This document shows positions 25,077 to 34,289 of a stretch of 41,617 nt of DNA, in pieces. This DNA is from Hominifimenecus microfluidus (GTDB taxonomy: Bacteria; Bacillota; Clostridia; Lachnospirales; Lachnospiraceae), in NCBI GenBank assembly GCA_020687485.1, contig JAJEQR010000034.1, positions 1-41,617 of the forward strand, written 5' to 3'. The stretch's first letter is position 1. Each line of letters opens with the position of its first letter. The notes beneath the pieces are model-generated. The model saw only the letters and a program-made list of their open reading frames with translations, searched no databases and was not told the DNA's origin. The translations under genes and the position numbers were made by a program.

Positions 25077-25955
25077 ATGTCAGAAGAAAACAAGAACAAT
25101 ACCGAACACAACTTTGATCCGACGATGTTCGACCCGATCGAGCCGGTAAAGCTGTTCGATGATTATTACTTTATTGGAAATAAGCTGGTTGGCATCCATG
25201 TGTTGAAGACCAGCGAGGGGCTGGTGCTCTTCGAAGCTATGGACAAGTACGATGTAGACGATGAATTCCTGATCCCCGGCTTAAAGAAGCTGGGCCTGGA
25301 GAACGAGAAGATCCTCATCCTCTTCCTGACGCATGGTCACTTTGATCACTATATGGGAGCAGATAAGATCCGCCTGCGTACCGGCTGTGAAGTCGCGCTG
25401 AGCAAAGAGGACGCAGCTTTCATGCTGTGGGGACCGGATAATTATCTCGATATCGAGGATCTGCGTGTCCCTCGTATCACGAGAACAATCGAAGATGGCG
25501 AGGATCTTGTCTTCGGCGATCATACCGTTCACGTGATTTTGGCTCCCGGTCATACGCCCGGCTGCCTGAATTATTCCTTCGAGGTTCACGATAACGGCCA
25601 GGCACATCGCGTGATCATGGTCGGCGGCTACGGTGTCTTTGGTCCGGGAATTTATCCCGGGAAGCATGAGTATCCACACAGTGTAACTTATGCAGTGGAT
25701 CAGGCACTTACATTTGCCACATCCTGTGTAAAAACCTGGGAATATTGCAAGGAGAATCACTGCGACGTCTATCTGAATCCGCACCCGCATTTATGCGCCA
25801 TGCTGGAGACGGACGAGAAGAACAAGGCACGGAAGCCAGGTGAAGAGAACGCGTTCGTAATCGGCCTGGAAGGCGTAAGAAAATGGATTGTGGAACGTTT
25901 CGACGTATGCCTGGAGTGCGCACAGAAATTCTCGGATATTCGGAAAGAATATTGA
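25077..25955 (+). CDS. Metallo-beta-lactamase-fold hydrolase
   Basis: Encodes 292 aa. The zinc motif HGHFDH is at residues 86-91, a further histidine lies in APGHTPG near residue 162, and a late His cluster (NPHPH) is near residue 237. These are the standard ligands of a dinuclear MBL fold. No signal peptide is seen, so it is cytosolic. It lies 50 bp after the permease, probably in the same LysR-controlled unit. The substrate (thioester, lactone, phosphodiester or other) cannot be read from the sequence. Confidence 0.85.
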   Translation: MSEENKNNTEHNFDPTMFDPIEPVKLFDDYYFIGNKLVGIHVLKTSEGLVLFEAMDKYDVDDEFLIPGLKKLGLENEKILILFLTHGHFDHYMGADKIRLRTGCEVALSKEDAAFMLWGPDNYLDIEDLRVPRITRTIEDGEDLVFGDHTVHVILAPGHTPGCLNYSFEVHDNGQAHRVIMVGGYGVFGPGIYPGKHEYPHSVTYAVDQALTFATSCVKTWEYCKENHCDVYLNPHPHLCAMLETDEKNKARKPGEENAFVIGLEGVRKWIVERFDVCLECAQKFSDIRKEY

Positions 25956-26041
25956 CTTTTATCATGAAAAGCGTTAAGGTAAGCCTGTAAGTATAAGATC
26001 ATCATTACGCAGGATTCCAACGCAGAACCGAACCAATAGGA

Positions 26042-26077
26042 AAGGCAGGTATCTGAACTTCAGATACCTGCCTTTTT
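26042..26077 (+). terminator. Terminator after the MBL-fold gene
   Basis: AGGCAGGTATCTGAA pairs with TTCAGATACCTGCCT with almost no loop, followed by TTTTC. A perfect intrinsic terminator. Confidence 0.9.
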
Positions 26078-26165
26078 CAGAGAACAAGGAGTTTTCAGTA
26101 TGACAGTCTGTACCATAATTATCGGGAAAGCAGGGATTCTGCCGCAAAGAAAGGAGAAGAAGATT

Positions 26166-27638
26166 ATGCGAAAGAAACTAATGACATGGCTGCTGGCATT
26201 TGCCATGATATTCACTGTGGCCGCGCCCGCGCAGGCGGCCCGCGGCGGAGTCGAGGACTTTGTGCGCCGCCTGTATCAGGTCGTTCTTCAGAGGGAACCG
26301 GACGCCGCCGGTCTTGCCGACTGGTGCGATGCGCTGACCAGCGGCCGGGCACAGGGCGCGGAGACAGCTGCCGGATTCTATGACAGTATCGAGTTCAAGA
26401 AGAGAGACATCAGTGACTCTGATTATGTAGAGATGCTCTACACATCCATCATGGGCCGCAGCTCCGATGCTGCTGGCAAGGCCGACTGGTTGAAGCTGCT
26501 GCAGGAGAAAGGCGTGACCAGAAACTACGTCCTGTCCGGATTCCTGATGTCGCCGGAATTCGGTAAGCTCTGCGACGAATATGGTATCGAGAGAGGAAGT
26601 TACACCTCCGCGGCTGTCCGCGATCAGAACCCGGATGTTACCGCATTCGTAAAGCGCCTGTATTCCGTATGTCTGAACCGCCAGCCGGATCGTGACGGCT
26701 GGGATTTCTGGACCGGACGTCTGCTGCGCCATGAGCTCTCCGGCGCGGAAGCAGCCAGAGGTTTCTTCTACAGCCAGGAATTCCTAACTAAGGGCTTGAG
26801 CAATGAAGAGTTCGTCCGCATTGCCTACCGCACACTGCTGGATCGTGACGCCGACGCTCAGGGCTTCGAGCACTGGACCGGCAAGCTGAATGATGGCAAT
26901 AGCTGGGAGTTCGTTATCGAAGGATTTATCGGATCGCAGGAATTCAGCAAGCTCTGCGACCGCTATGGCATCACTCCCGGTGAAGCGAAGAAGGTCAATG
27001 ACGTAACAGAAGCAAAGACCATCGTCATCGATGCCGGACATCAGGCGAAGCAGATGAAGGACAAAGAAGCCGTCGGCCCCGGCTCCAGCCAGATGAAGGC
27101 TAAGGTGTCCTCCGGTACTTCCGGCGTAGTTACTGGCAATGACGAATATCAGATCAATCTGGATGTAGCGCTCTTATTGCGTGATGAGCTGACAGCCAGA
27201 GGCTACAATGTCATTATGACAAGAGAGACGAATGATGTCAGATTGAGCAATCAGGATCGCGCACGTATTGCGAACGAAGCAGGTGCCGACGCGATGATTC
27301 GTATCCACTGCAATTCCGTGGATGCTTCCTATGTGCGCGGCGCACTTTGCATTATTCAGTCGAAATCGAATCCGTACTGCGGAAGCCTGTCCGGAACATG
27401 CAGCGAACTCTCGAACACGATCCTGAAGAGCTACTGTGCTGCTACCGGCCTGAAGAACATGGGCATTCAGTACGATGACAACCTGACCGGAACGAACTGG
27501 TGCCAGGTACCGAATACCGTGCTTGAAATGGGCTTCATGAGCAACGCGGCGGAAGATCGTCTGATGGGAACCGACACATTCAAACAGAACGCTGCCCGCG
27601 GAATCGCCGACGGACTGGATGCTTACTTCGGAAGATAG
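26166..27638 (+). CDS. Secreted DUF4214 / N-acetylmuramoyl-L-alanine amidase
   Basis: Encodes 490 aa from the ATG at 26166 (AAAGGAGAAG upstream). The signal peptide is MRKKLMTWLLAFAMIFTVAA, with cleavage after AQA. Four related segments of the pattern LY..(L)xRxxDxxGxxxW (about residues 30, 95, 160 and 220) make two DUF4214 domains. The C-terminal Amidase_3 domain starts at IVIDAGHQAK (near 283), with zinc His in DAGH and RIHCN and the catalytic Glu in LEMGFMSN. It cleaves the stem peptide from cell-wall muramic acid. The DUF4214 part probably anchors it to the surface. Confidence 0.9.
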   Translation: MRKKLMTWLLAFAMIFTVAAPAQAARGGVEDFVRRLYQVVLQREPDAAGLADWCDALTSGRAQGAETAAGFYDSIEFKKRDISDSDYVEMLYTSIMGRSSDAAGKADWLKLLQEKGVTRNYVLSGFLMSPEFGKLCDEYGIERGSYTSAAVRDQNPDVTAFVKRLYSVCLNRQPDRDGWDFWTGRLLRHELSGAEAARGFFYSQEFLTKGLSNEEFVRIAYRTLLDRDADAQGFEHWTGKLNDGNSWEFVIEGFIGSQEFSKLCDRYGITPGEAKKVNDVTEAKTIVIDAGHQAKQMKDKEAVGPGSSQMKAKVSSGTSGVVTGNDEYQINLDVALLLRDELTARGYNVIMTRETNDVRLSNQDRARIANEAGADAMIRIHCNSVDASYVRGALCIIQSKSNPYCGSLSGTCSELSNTILKSYCAATGLKNMGIQYDDNLTGTNWCQVPNTVLEMGFMSNAAEDRLMGTDTFKQNAARGIADGLDAYFGR

Positions 27639-27706
27639 GAGTAAGCATATAGTGAGCATACGAATGCAAAAGTATATGCGAACAATTTTCAGTAAAGGGG
27701 AACGCA

Positions 27707-28594
27707 ATGGATACATTTTCCACATACCATCCCGTTATTAATTTCATCTATTTCGTAATTGTGATCGGGCTGTCCATGTTCTTTATGCACCCGGTATTTC
27801 TGGTGATTTCGCTGATCTGTTCCATGGCATATGGAATCTACCTGAAAGGAAAGAAGGCGATGAAGGTATTCTTCTTCGCCATGCTTCCTTCCTGTCTGCT
27901 GATGGCGATCATCAACCCGCTGTTCAGCCATGCGGGCGCAACCATGCTCTTCTATATGAAGGACGGTAACCCAGTCACTCTGGAATCCATCCTGTATGGG
28001 ATCGGGGCCGGTGTTATGCTGGCCGGAGTTGTATCCTGGTTCTCCGTATTCAATGTCGTTATGACATCGGACAAGTTCATGTACCTGTTCGGCAAAGCGA
28101 TCCCGGCGGCCTCGCTGCTGCTGTCCATGGTGCTTCGCTTCGTGCCCCGCTTTACCGGCCAGATCAAAAAGGTCTCCCAGGCGCAGCAGTGCATCGGACG
28201 CAACGTGAATAACGGAAAGATCTATGAGAGAGCCGTGCATGGACTAAAGATCCTTTCAATTACAACCACCTGGGCGCTGGAGAACTCCGTGGAGACAGCG
28301 GACTCCATGAAGTCCCGTGCCTACGGACTGCGGGGGCGCACGAATTTCAGTATCTACCGTTTCGACCGCAGAGACAGTATACTTCTGACGTTTCTGCTTG
28401 GCGTATTCGCGCTGATCCTGGCTGCGATGGGCCAGGGATGGCTGAAGATTCTGTATTTCCCTGTATTTACGATAAATGCGACGAACGTGGGAGCGGTACT
28501 ACTGTATATTCTGTATGCGCTTCTGTGCGCAATGCCACTGATTTTAAATGTTTTGGAGGATATCAAATGGCGCTCTTTGAGGTCAGAAATCTGA
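27707..28594 (+). CDS. ecfT: ECF transporter transmembrane component T
   Basis: Encodes 295 aa of the CbiQ/EcfT family. There are about five to six membrane segments, and a cytoplasmic coupling region carries the family motif in SMKSRAYGLRGR (about residues 203-214) that contacts the ATPases. AAAGGGGAACGC precedes the ATG. The end overlaps the ATPase gene by 28 bp, so the operon is translationally coupled. Confidence 0.88.
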   Translation: MDTFSTYHPVINFIYFVIVIGLSMFFMHPVFLVISLICSMAYGIYLKGKKAMKVFFFAMLPSCLLMAIINPLFSHAGATMLFYMKDGNPVTLESILYGIGAGVMLAGVVSWFSVFNVVMTSDKFMYLFGKAIPAASLLLSMVLRFVPRFTGQIKKVSQAQQCIGRNVNNGKIYERAVHGLKILSITTTWALENSVETADSMKSRAYGLRGRTNFSIYRFDRRDSILLTFLLGVFALILAAMGQGWLKILYFPVFTINATNVGAVLLYILYALLCAMPLILNVLEDIKWRSLRSEI

Positions 28595-30303
28595 CGTTTA
28601 CATATCCCGGGCAGGACAGGCCGGCGCTCCGGGATCTGAATTTCTCCGTAGAAGAGGGCGAATTCCTCGTAGTCTGCGGCAAGTCCGGCTGTGGTAAATC
28701 GACGCTGCTCCGGCACTTCAAGACGGCAATGTCTCCTTATGGCGTGAGAGAAGGTCAGCTCCTCTTTGACGGGAGAGAGCTGGATAGTGTCTCCGTCCGG
28801 GAGCAGGGGGCGCGTATCGGATACGTGCTCCAGAGTCCGGATAACCAGTTGGTGACGGATAAAGTGTGGCATGAGCTGGCCTTCGGACTGGAAAATCTTG
28901 GCTACGAGACCGGCACGATTCGCTTGCGCGTGGCGGAGATGGCCAGTTTCTTCGGCATCCAGACCTGGTTCATGAAGAATGTGGAGGATCTCTCCGGCGG
29001 TCAGAAGCAGCTGTTGAATCTGGCGGCGGTTATGGCCATGCAGCCGGATCTCCTGGTGCTGGACGAGCCGACCTCCCAGCTGGATCCGCTGGCAGCCGGA
29101 GATTTCCTGGCGACGCTGCGCAAGATCAATGCGGAACTTGGTACGACGATCATCCTGATCGAGCACCGTCTGGAAGAAGTGCTCTCCTATGCGGACCGCG
29201 TGATGGTGATGGAGAACGGCGGCATCCTGGCGCTGGCTCCGCCTCGGAAGCTGGCGGATCTGATCCGCGACAACGATATGTTCCAGGCCATGCCGGTTCC
29301 CATGCGCATCTTCGAGGCGCTGGACGGCCGCGGCGACTGTCCGGTTACGGTGCGTGAGGGTCGTGAATGGCTGAAAGAGCAGATCCCGGACGTCCCGGTC
29401 TACCGGGAAGGTGAGGTTGCTGATGCAGAGAAGAATATGGAAAGCGTGGAAGCCTCCGCCGGGAAAAAGACGAGGAAGAAGTTCCTGTTTGGAAAAAAGA
29501 AAGAAAATTCAGAAGGATCTGCTGCAGGCGGCGAAACGGTTCTGGAAGCGAAGGATGTCTGGTTCCGCTATGAGAAGGATCTGCCGGACGTCGTGCGCGA
29601 CCTGAATTTTACTGTGAAGAAAGGCGAACTGTTCTGCCTCCTGGGCGGAAACGGAACCGGCAAGACCACGACCATGAATCTGATCGGGCGAATCCGCAAG
29701 CCGTACCGGGGAAAGATTCTACTCAAGGGCAAAGAAATCGACAAGTACCCGGAGTCTGAGCTGTACGGATCGCTTCTCGGCATTCTTCCGCAGAATCCGC
29801 AGTGCCTCTTCGTGAAGGACACCGTAGAGCAGGATCTGCGCGAGATGACGGGAAAACATACCGATGAAGCCTTCTTGAATGATATCATCGACAAAACGGA
29901 GATCCGTCATCTGCTTTCCAGTCATCCCTATGACCTGTCCGGCGGCGAGCAGCAGAGAGCTGCGCTGGCCAAGGTACTGCTCCTGAACCCAGAGATCATC
30001 CTGATGGATGAGCCCACGAAGGGCATGGACGGCTTCTACAAGCAAAAACTGGCCGGAATTCTGAAGAGCCTGACCGCAGAGGGGCGGACGATCCTGATGG
30101 TTTCACATGATATCGAGTTCTGCGCGGAATTCGGCGATACCTGCGCGCTCTTCTTCTATGGCAGCATCGTAACCAGCAAACCGGCAGAAGAATTCTTCGC
30201 CGGCAATAGCTTCTATACAACCGTAGCGAACCGGATCGCCCGTAAATGGTATCCGGATGCGGTGACGGCAAAGGATGTGATCGAGCGATGCAGGAACAAG
30301 TAA
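28567..30303 (+). CDS. ECF transporter ATPase, two fused ABC domains
   Basis: Encodes 578 aa from the ATG at 28567 (TTGGAGGATATC site). Domain 1 has Walker A GKSGCGKST (about 38-46), LSGGQKQ and LVLDEPTSQLD. Domain 2 has GGNGTGKTTT (about residues 359-368), LSGGEQQ and ILMDEPTKGMD. A charged Lys/Glu linker of about 60 residues joins them, so one gene replaces the usual EcfA1/EcfA2 pair. It powers the T/S module on either side. Confidence 0.92.
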   Translation: MALFEVRNLTFTYPGQDRPALRDLNFSVEEGEFLVVCGKSGCGKSTLLRHFKTAMSPYGVREGQLLFDGRELDSVSVREQGARIGYVLQSPDNQLVTDKVWHELAFGLENLGYETGTIRLRVAEMASFFGIQTWFMKNVEDLSGGQKQLLNLAAVMAMQPDLLVLDEPTSQLDPLAAGDFLATLRKINAELGTTIILIEHRLEEVLSYADRVMVMENGGILALAPPRKLADLIRDNDMFQAMPVPMRIFEALDGRGDCPVTVREGREWLKEQIPDVPVYREGEVADAEKNMESVEASAGKKTRKKFLFGKKKENSEGSAAGGETVLEAKDVWFRYEKDLPDVVRDLNFTVKKGELFCLLGGNGTGKTTTMNLIGRIRKPYRGKILLKGKEIDKYPESELYGSLLGILPQNPQCLFVKDTVEQDLREMTGKHTDEAFLNDIIDKTEIRHLLSSHPYDLSGGEQQRAALAKVLLLNPEIILMDEPTKGMDGFYKQKLAGILKSLTAEGRTILMVSHDIEFCAEFGDTCALFFYGSIVTSKPAEEFFAGNSFYTTVANRIARKWYPDAVTAKDVIERCRNK

Positions 30304-31658
30304 AAAATCAGAAACATGCAGACGGAACTCCTGCAAAGAAGATGGAGGCGCATGAGGCGGCGAATGCGAATCAGGCACGCGGCATGGACACGCAGGCCAT
30401 GATCCCGGTTCTTGCCATGATCGCGGAGCTGTTATCCATCACGCTGTTCCGCTGGGTCTCAGTGCCTGACCTGAAATACACGCCGTACTCCACCGTTGGA
30501 AAAATATGGAAGCTGGAGGACGTCGCCGAAGGCCTGGCCTGGAACTACCAGACGCCGGAGAGCATGACAAGAGCCGCTGATCAGATGGCCATGATTCTGC
30601 GAATTGGCGTGATAATTTCGCTGATCCTCGGCATCGCCTTTATTCTCTATGCCTTTCATTCAAAAGTAAAAGCAGTGCGGCTGGGACGGATCGCTTTCCT
30701 GTGGAATACGCTGCTGACAGCGGCGGCGCTCTGGTGGGCGACGGACGCAAACATGGCGCTCAACATCCTGAGCGGAAGAGTGAACAGCTTCATGAACCTG
30801 ACAATCTACAGTAAGATTCAGCTGACAGCGGCCTCCTACCTGATGATTGTACTGGCAATCCTGATCGTTCCGTTCATGCGGAAGCTGCTGGATACGCGAA
30901 AGGAATACGCAGCGGAATATTACCAGACGCGAGTGGAGACAGAGGATCACGGAATCGGTAAGCGAACCATCCTTGCCTTCGCGCTGATCCTGACTGCGAT
31001 CCCGGCAGTGATCTTCTTCGGCATCTTCTTCCTGAATGACCGGAGCGATTACTTTATCTCTCTGTGCATTATCATCCTCTCGATGCTGCCGTTCTTCCTG
31101 GTCTTCGAGAACCGCAGACCCCAGGCGAGAGAGGTCGTGGTTATCGCAGTCATGGCGGGACTCGCTGTAGCCGGCCGCGCAGCCTTCTTCATGCTCCCGC
31201 ACTTCAAGCCGGTCGCGGCGATCGTCATTATCGCAGGCGTCAGCCTGGGCGCGGAGGCAGGCTTTCTGACTGGAGCTGTCGCAGGCTTCGTCTCGAACTT
31301 CTTCTTCGGGCAGGGCCCGTGGACGCCGTGGCAGATGTTTTCCTTCGGTATCGTCGGCTTCCTGGCCGGACTGATTTTCCGAAGAAAGCGCGGACGATGG
31401 AAGCATCTTCGCTTCCTCCTCTGTCTGTACGGCGGGCTGTCCGTCCTGATTGTCTATGGCATGCTGATGGATACCGCGAGCGTATTCATGGGAATGGGCG
31501 AGATCAATAAGAATGCGTTCCTCGCCATGTACATCAGCGGCTTCCCTGTAAATGTAATACACGGAGCATCAACAGTTGTTTTTCTGCTGATTCTGGGCGA
31601 ACCCATGATGAACAAGCTGGATCGAATCAAGAAGAAATACGGAATTCTGGATCCGTAA
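30288..31658 (+). CDS. ECF transporter substrate-binding (S) component
   Basis: Encodes 456 aa from the ATG at 30288, overlapping the ATPase stop by 16 bp. The N-terminal half has several extra membrane segments. The last 200 residues are a typical S component with AGRAAFFMLPHFKPVAAI, LGAEAGFLTGAVAGF and FGQGPWTPWQMF. This sequence type resembles the cobalamin-linked CbrT-like group in Firmicutes, and cobamide would suit the corrinoid-dependent pathway next door. The substrate assignment is inference, and I see no cobalamin riboswitch upstream. Confidence 0.82.
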   Translation: MQEQVKNQKHADGTPAKKMEAHEAANANQARGMDTQAMIPVLAMIAELLSITLFRWVSVPDLKYTPYSTVGKIWKLEDVAEGLAWNYQTPESMTRAADQMAMILRIGVIISLILGIAFILYAFHSKVKAVRLGRIAFLWNTLLTAAALWWATDANMALNILSGRVNSFMNLTIYSKIQLTAASYLMIVLAILIVPFMRKLLDTRKEYAAEYYQTRVETEDHGIGKRTILAFALILTAIPAVIFFGIFFLNDRSDYFISLCIIILSMLPFFLVFENRRPQAREVVVIAVMAGLAVAGRAAFFMLPHFKPVAAIVIIAGVSLGAEAGFLTGAVAGFVSNFFFGQGPWTPWQMFSFGIVGFLAGLIFRRKRGRWKHLRFLLCLYGGLSVLIVYGMLMDTASVFMGMGEINKNAFLAMYISGFPVNVIHGASTVVFLLILGEPMMNKLDRIKKKYGILDP

Positions 31659-31682
31659 GAATGATGGCAGAGACAATAAGAA

Positions 31683-31730
31683 AAGCGGCTGTTTTCCTGA
31701 TATTATGTTGGGAGAGCAGCTGCTTTTTTG
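31683..31730 (+). terminator. Terminator after the ECF operon
   Basis: AAGCGGCTG (31683-31691) pairs with CAGCTGCTT (31717-31725), followed by TTTT. The arms are nearly identical to the terminators at 33727 and 39673. Confidence 0.82.
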
Positions 31731-31745
31731 CGATTATGCGATTGA

Positions 31746-31774
31746 TTGACAATAGACGAGACATATGATATAGT
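31746..31774 (+). promoter_or_regulatory. Promoter of the Sel1-repeat gene
   Basis: TTGACA at 31746-31751, a 17-nt spacer, then TATAGT at 31769-31774. A good consensus match located 60 bp before the ATG. Confidence 0.75.
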
Positions 31775-31833
31775 TCGCAATAACAGAGGATGAAGCAGAA
31801 CAGCAAAAATACCGGAACAGAGAGGGAGATACA

Positions 31834-32577
31834 ATGGGACTGTTTGGCAGTAAGAAGACGCCGGAGGAAATTCTGGCGGAGGGCAGAGAGCTTTATGGGG
31901 ATTTTAATTTTGCGAAGGCACTCAAAGTGCTGGATAAGGCGAGCGGAACGCTGGACGGCGAGCCGGATTATCTGATTGCACTTATTTACATGTATTGCCA
32001 TCAGGATGATTCGATAACACGCAAGCATCTCAGAATCGCGGCGGACGCGGGCTATGAAGAGGCAGCCTGGCTTCGGGAGATCCTCTATAAGGAGCATACG
32101 TTCACAGCGGAGGAACTCTTTGAGAACGGCAATGAGGCTTATAAGAAGAAAAAGTATAAAGATGCCCTTGGCTGGTGGGAGAAGGCGGATGCGCGGGGAA
32201 GCGCCAATGCAAGCCTGCAGTTGGGACTGCTGTACGAAAACGGCCAGATCGTGAAGCAGAACACGGAAAAGGCCATGGAGTATTATCTGAAGTCTGCAGA
32301 TATGGGAAATGTTACGGCACAGTGCCTGCTGGGACTGCGGTACACTACAGGCAAGGACGGCATCGGGCAGGATCAGCAGAAGGCATTGGAGTTCTTTCGC
32401 AGAGCAGCCGAACGAGGAGATGACGCTTCGCAGTTTTATCTGGGAGTCAGATATATTTTGGGGGATGGATGCGTAAAAGACCCTGCCAGAGGGTTCGAAT
32501 GGCTCCAGAATGTATCGCGCAAAATGGAAAAGCGGCGGAAAATGCAAAAGCAACGCTGGCAAAGATGGGAAATGTAG
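31834..32577 (+). CDS. Sel1-repeat protein, 5' part of a frameshifted gene
   Basis: Encodes 247 aa. GAGGGAGATACA precedes the ATG. Sel1/TPR-like helical repeats are visible (for example SANASLQLGLLYENG, NVTAQCLLGLRYTTG and DASQFYLGVRYILGDG). The frame then falls into a Lys/Arg-rich, repeat-free tail after FEWLQN (about residue 229). The repeat pattern continues without a break in another frame (QNGKAAENAKATLAKMGN), so one base seems lost around 32507-32515. Sel1 proteins are protein-interaction scaffolds. It may be inactive, an assembly error, or two overlapping parts. Confidence 0.75.
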   Translation: MGLFGSKKTPEEILAEGRELYGDFNFAKALKVLDKASGTLDGEPDYLIALIYMYCHQDDSITRKHLRIAADAGYEEAAWLREILYKEHTFTAEELFENGNEAYKKKKYKDALGWWEKADARGSANASLQLGLLYENGQIVKQNTEKAMEYYLKSADMGNVTAQCLLGLRYTTGKDGIGQDQQKALEFFRRAAERGDDASQFYLGVRYILGDGCVKDPARGFEWLQNVSRKMEKRRKMQKQRWQRWEM

Positions 32578-33713
32578 CAGTTGCTCTGGAAACTGCGAAG
32601 CAGGAGGGCGACTCTTATTATAAGCAGGGCGTAGCCGCTTCGAATAAGAAGGATTATGCCACGGCAATTCAGCTGTGGGAGCAGGCGGCCGCGAGAGGGA
32701 ACGCGAAGGCGTACCGTGCGCTGATCCGGGTCTACAGCGACCACAACACCCTGATTCCTGAGCGAATGAAGTTCCAGGATTATGAAAAAGCAATCGCATG
32801 GGATAAGCGGGCGCTGGAGCACGGCGTTGACGTACTGGTATGGAGAAATGACGAAGATGAAGTCGCTTATGGATCGTATACCATCATGTATGCCGAGGTG
32901 TTAGAGACAATTCTCGATGTCTATAGAAAGCTTGGAAGAATGGACGAAGCGGTCGCTTTCGCAAAAGAGTGCCACCAAAAAGGACTCGACTGCGAGTGGA
33001 GACTCATGAAGCTCTATCTGAACATGGAAGAATATGAGCAGGCTGTGTTCTGGGCGCGAGAACATGACAAAAAGATGGGCGGTCAGTCGGCGGAAGGAAC
33101 GTTACGTTACATAGCAGATGAACTGCATTTCCTGGCGCTTCAGGCGGTGGAAGAAGAGGATTATGCGGAGGCAAAAGAGCTGGCGGAGAACGCAATTACG
33201 CTTGGCAGTGTAGATGCGATGTTCCTGTATGGAAACCTGTATGAGGATGGATCAGGAGTAGAAGCGGATAAAGAACAGGCGCTTTACTGGTATAAAAAAG
33301 CGGCGGAAAAAGGTCTGGCGATTGCACAATACTTCTGCGGAGGAATGTATTGCAGAGGCGAGGGCTTAGACAGACCGTATGCGATGACAGGCCTGTACTG
33401 GTATGAAAAGGCGGCGGAGCAGGGGATGGCCGAAGCACAGTATCAATGCGGAGTGATCTACGAGAAAGAAAACGCTATGAGGCAGAATAAAAGCAGAGCC
33501 CTGTACTGGTATAAAAAGGCTGCAGAACAGGGATACGCCTTTGGTCAGGTGAAGTGCGGCGATTTGTATCTTGATTCGAACGTTACTCCTGTTCCGGCAT
33601 ATTGTGTGGAAGAAGCCCGCAAGTATTATGAAAAAGCGGCAGCCCAGACAGAAGAGCCGGAGCTTCAGGAATACGCCCAAAATCAGCTGAAAAGGCTGTC
33701 GAGATATAACTGA
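32469..33713 (+). CDS. Sel1-repeat protein, 3' part of the same gene
   Basis: An open frame of 414 codons, of which only the part from about 32510 looks genuine. The earlier codons overlap the upstream reading frame. Without a frameshift, translation could begin at the ATG at 32565, but no ribosome binding site is seen there. It contains a TPR-like stretch (QEGDSYYKQGVAASNKKDYA) and at least four canonical Sel1 repeats near the end (GNLYEDGSGV, ALYWYKKAAEKG, LYWYEKAAEQGMAEAQ). The restored gene would encode about 626 aa. No signal peptide is seen, so it is cytosolic. Confidence 0.72.
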   Translation: MRKRPCQRVRMAPECIAQNGKAAENAKATLAKMGNVAVALETAKQEGDSYYKQGVAASNKKDYATAIQLWEQAAARGNAKAYRALIRVYSDHNTLIPERMKFQDYEKAIAWDKRALEHGVDVLVWRNDEDEVAYGSYTIMYAEVLETILDVYRKLGRMDEAVAFAKECHQKGLDCEWRLMKLYLNMEEYEQAVFWAREHDKKMGGQSAEGTLRYIADELHFLALQAVEEEDYAEAKELAENAITLGSVDAMFLYGNLYEDGSGVEADKEQALYWYKKAAEKGLAIAQYFCGGMYCRGEGLDRPYAMTGLYWYEKAAEQGMAEAQYQCGVIYEKENAMRQNKSRALYWYKKAAEQGYAFGQVKCGDLYLDSNVTPVPAYCVEEARKYYEKAAAQTEEPELQEYAQNQLKRLSRYN

Positions 33714-33726
33714 AATGGAGTCGAAG

Positions 33727-33770
33727 AAGCGGCTGTTTTCCGGTGAAAGGTGGAAAGCAGCCGCTTGCTT
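33727..33770 (+). terminator. Terminator after the Sel1 gene
   Basis: AAGCGGCTG (33727-33735) pairs with CAGCCGCTT (33758-33766), with TTTTCC/GGAAAG continuing the stem inside. It also faces the end of the convergent gene at 33810, so it may work in both directions. Confidence 0.75.
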
Positions 33771-33809
33771 TGCTTATTTACTATCTGGAAAGTTATGAAT
33801 TATCCGCAA

Positions 33810-34274
33810 TCAGGAAATATTGCCGTTTTTATCACAGCTTACAGTCGGACTTAACGAATTGCTCTTACCAGCGCTGTTTTTAAAGGTACCCTTGGATGTT
33901 GCAGAAGCCTTGGACGTCGAACTGTTATTGCGTGAAGTAGAAGCACTTACAAAACTCCAGGTACTGTCATAAATTGATTTGCTGTAGCTGGCGCTGGTAC
34001 ACTTTACACTGGAGCCGCTGTTGATTTCGAAAGTAGCGGTAACGGTGAAAGAATATAATTTGCTGCCGCTGGTACTATAAGCCGTATCGGTTTTAGATGC
34101 ACTTTTTGTTGTGGAACGGGCAGAGGTCTCATTAATAGACAGTGTAGTAACAATATAGGAACCATCTGGGAAATATGTTGTTTTAGACAGGTCAGTTGCC
34201 GCAAGTGCAGGCTGTGTGTATACAATATTAAAGATAAAAGCGAGAATAAGAAGTATACTAAAAAATTTTTTCAT
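33810..34274 (-). CDS. Small secreted Ser/Thr-rich protein, unknown family
   Basis: Encodes 154 aa. The signal peptide is MKKFFSILLILAFIFNIVYT, with cleavage near ALAA. The mature part is about one third Ser/Thr with alternating strands (KLYSFTVTATFEINSG) and only two cysteines, suggesting a secreted beta-sheet protein. CCGGAGG precedes the ATG. It is the third gene of the PadR operon (PadR, HAAS-like, this). I do not recognise the family. Base composition is more AT-rich than the acs locus. Confidence 0.72.
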   Translation of the reverse strand: MKKFFSILLILAFIFNIVYTQPALAATDLSKTTYFPDGSYIVTTLSINETSARSTTKSASKTDTAYSTSGSKLYSFTVTATFEINSGSSVKCTSASYSKSIYDSTWSFVSASTSRNNSSTSKASATSKGTFKNSAGKSNSLSPTVSCDKNGNIS

Positions 34275-34289
34275 ATAAACCTCCGGATG

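Noticed and set aside
27639-27706. Cobalamin riboswitch controlling the ECF operon
   Set aside because: The gap is only 68 bp and has no B12 box.
32469-32564. Start of an independent second Sel1 gene at 32469
   Set aside because: These codons overlap the genuine reading frame of the first part and give a non-repeat peptide. There is no ribosome binding site.
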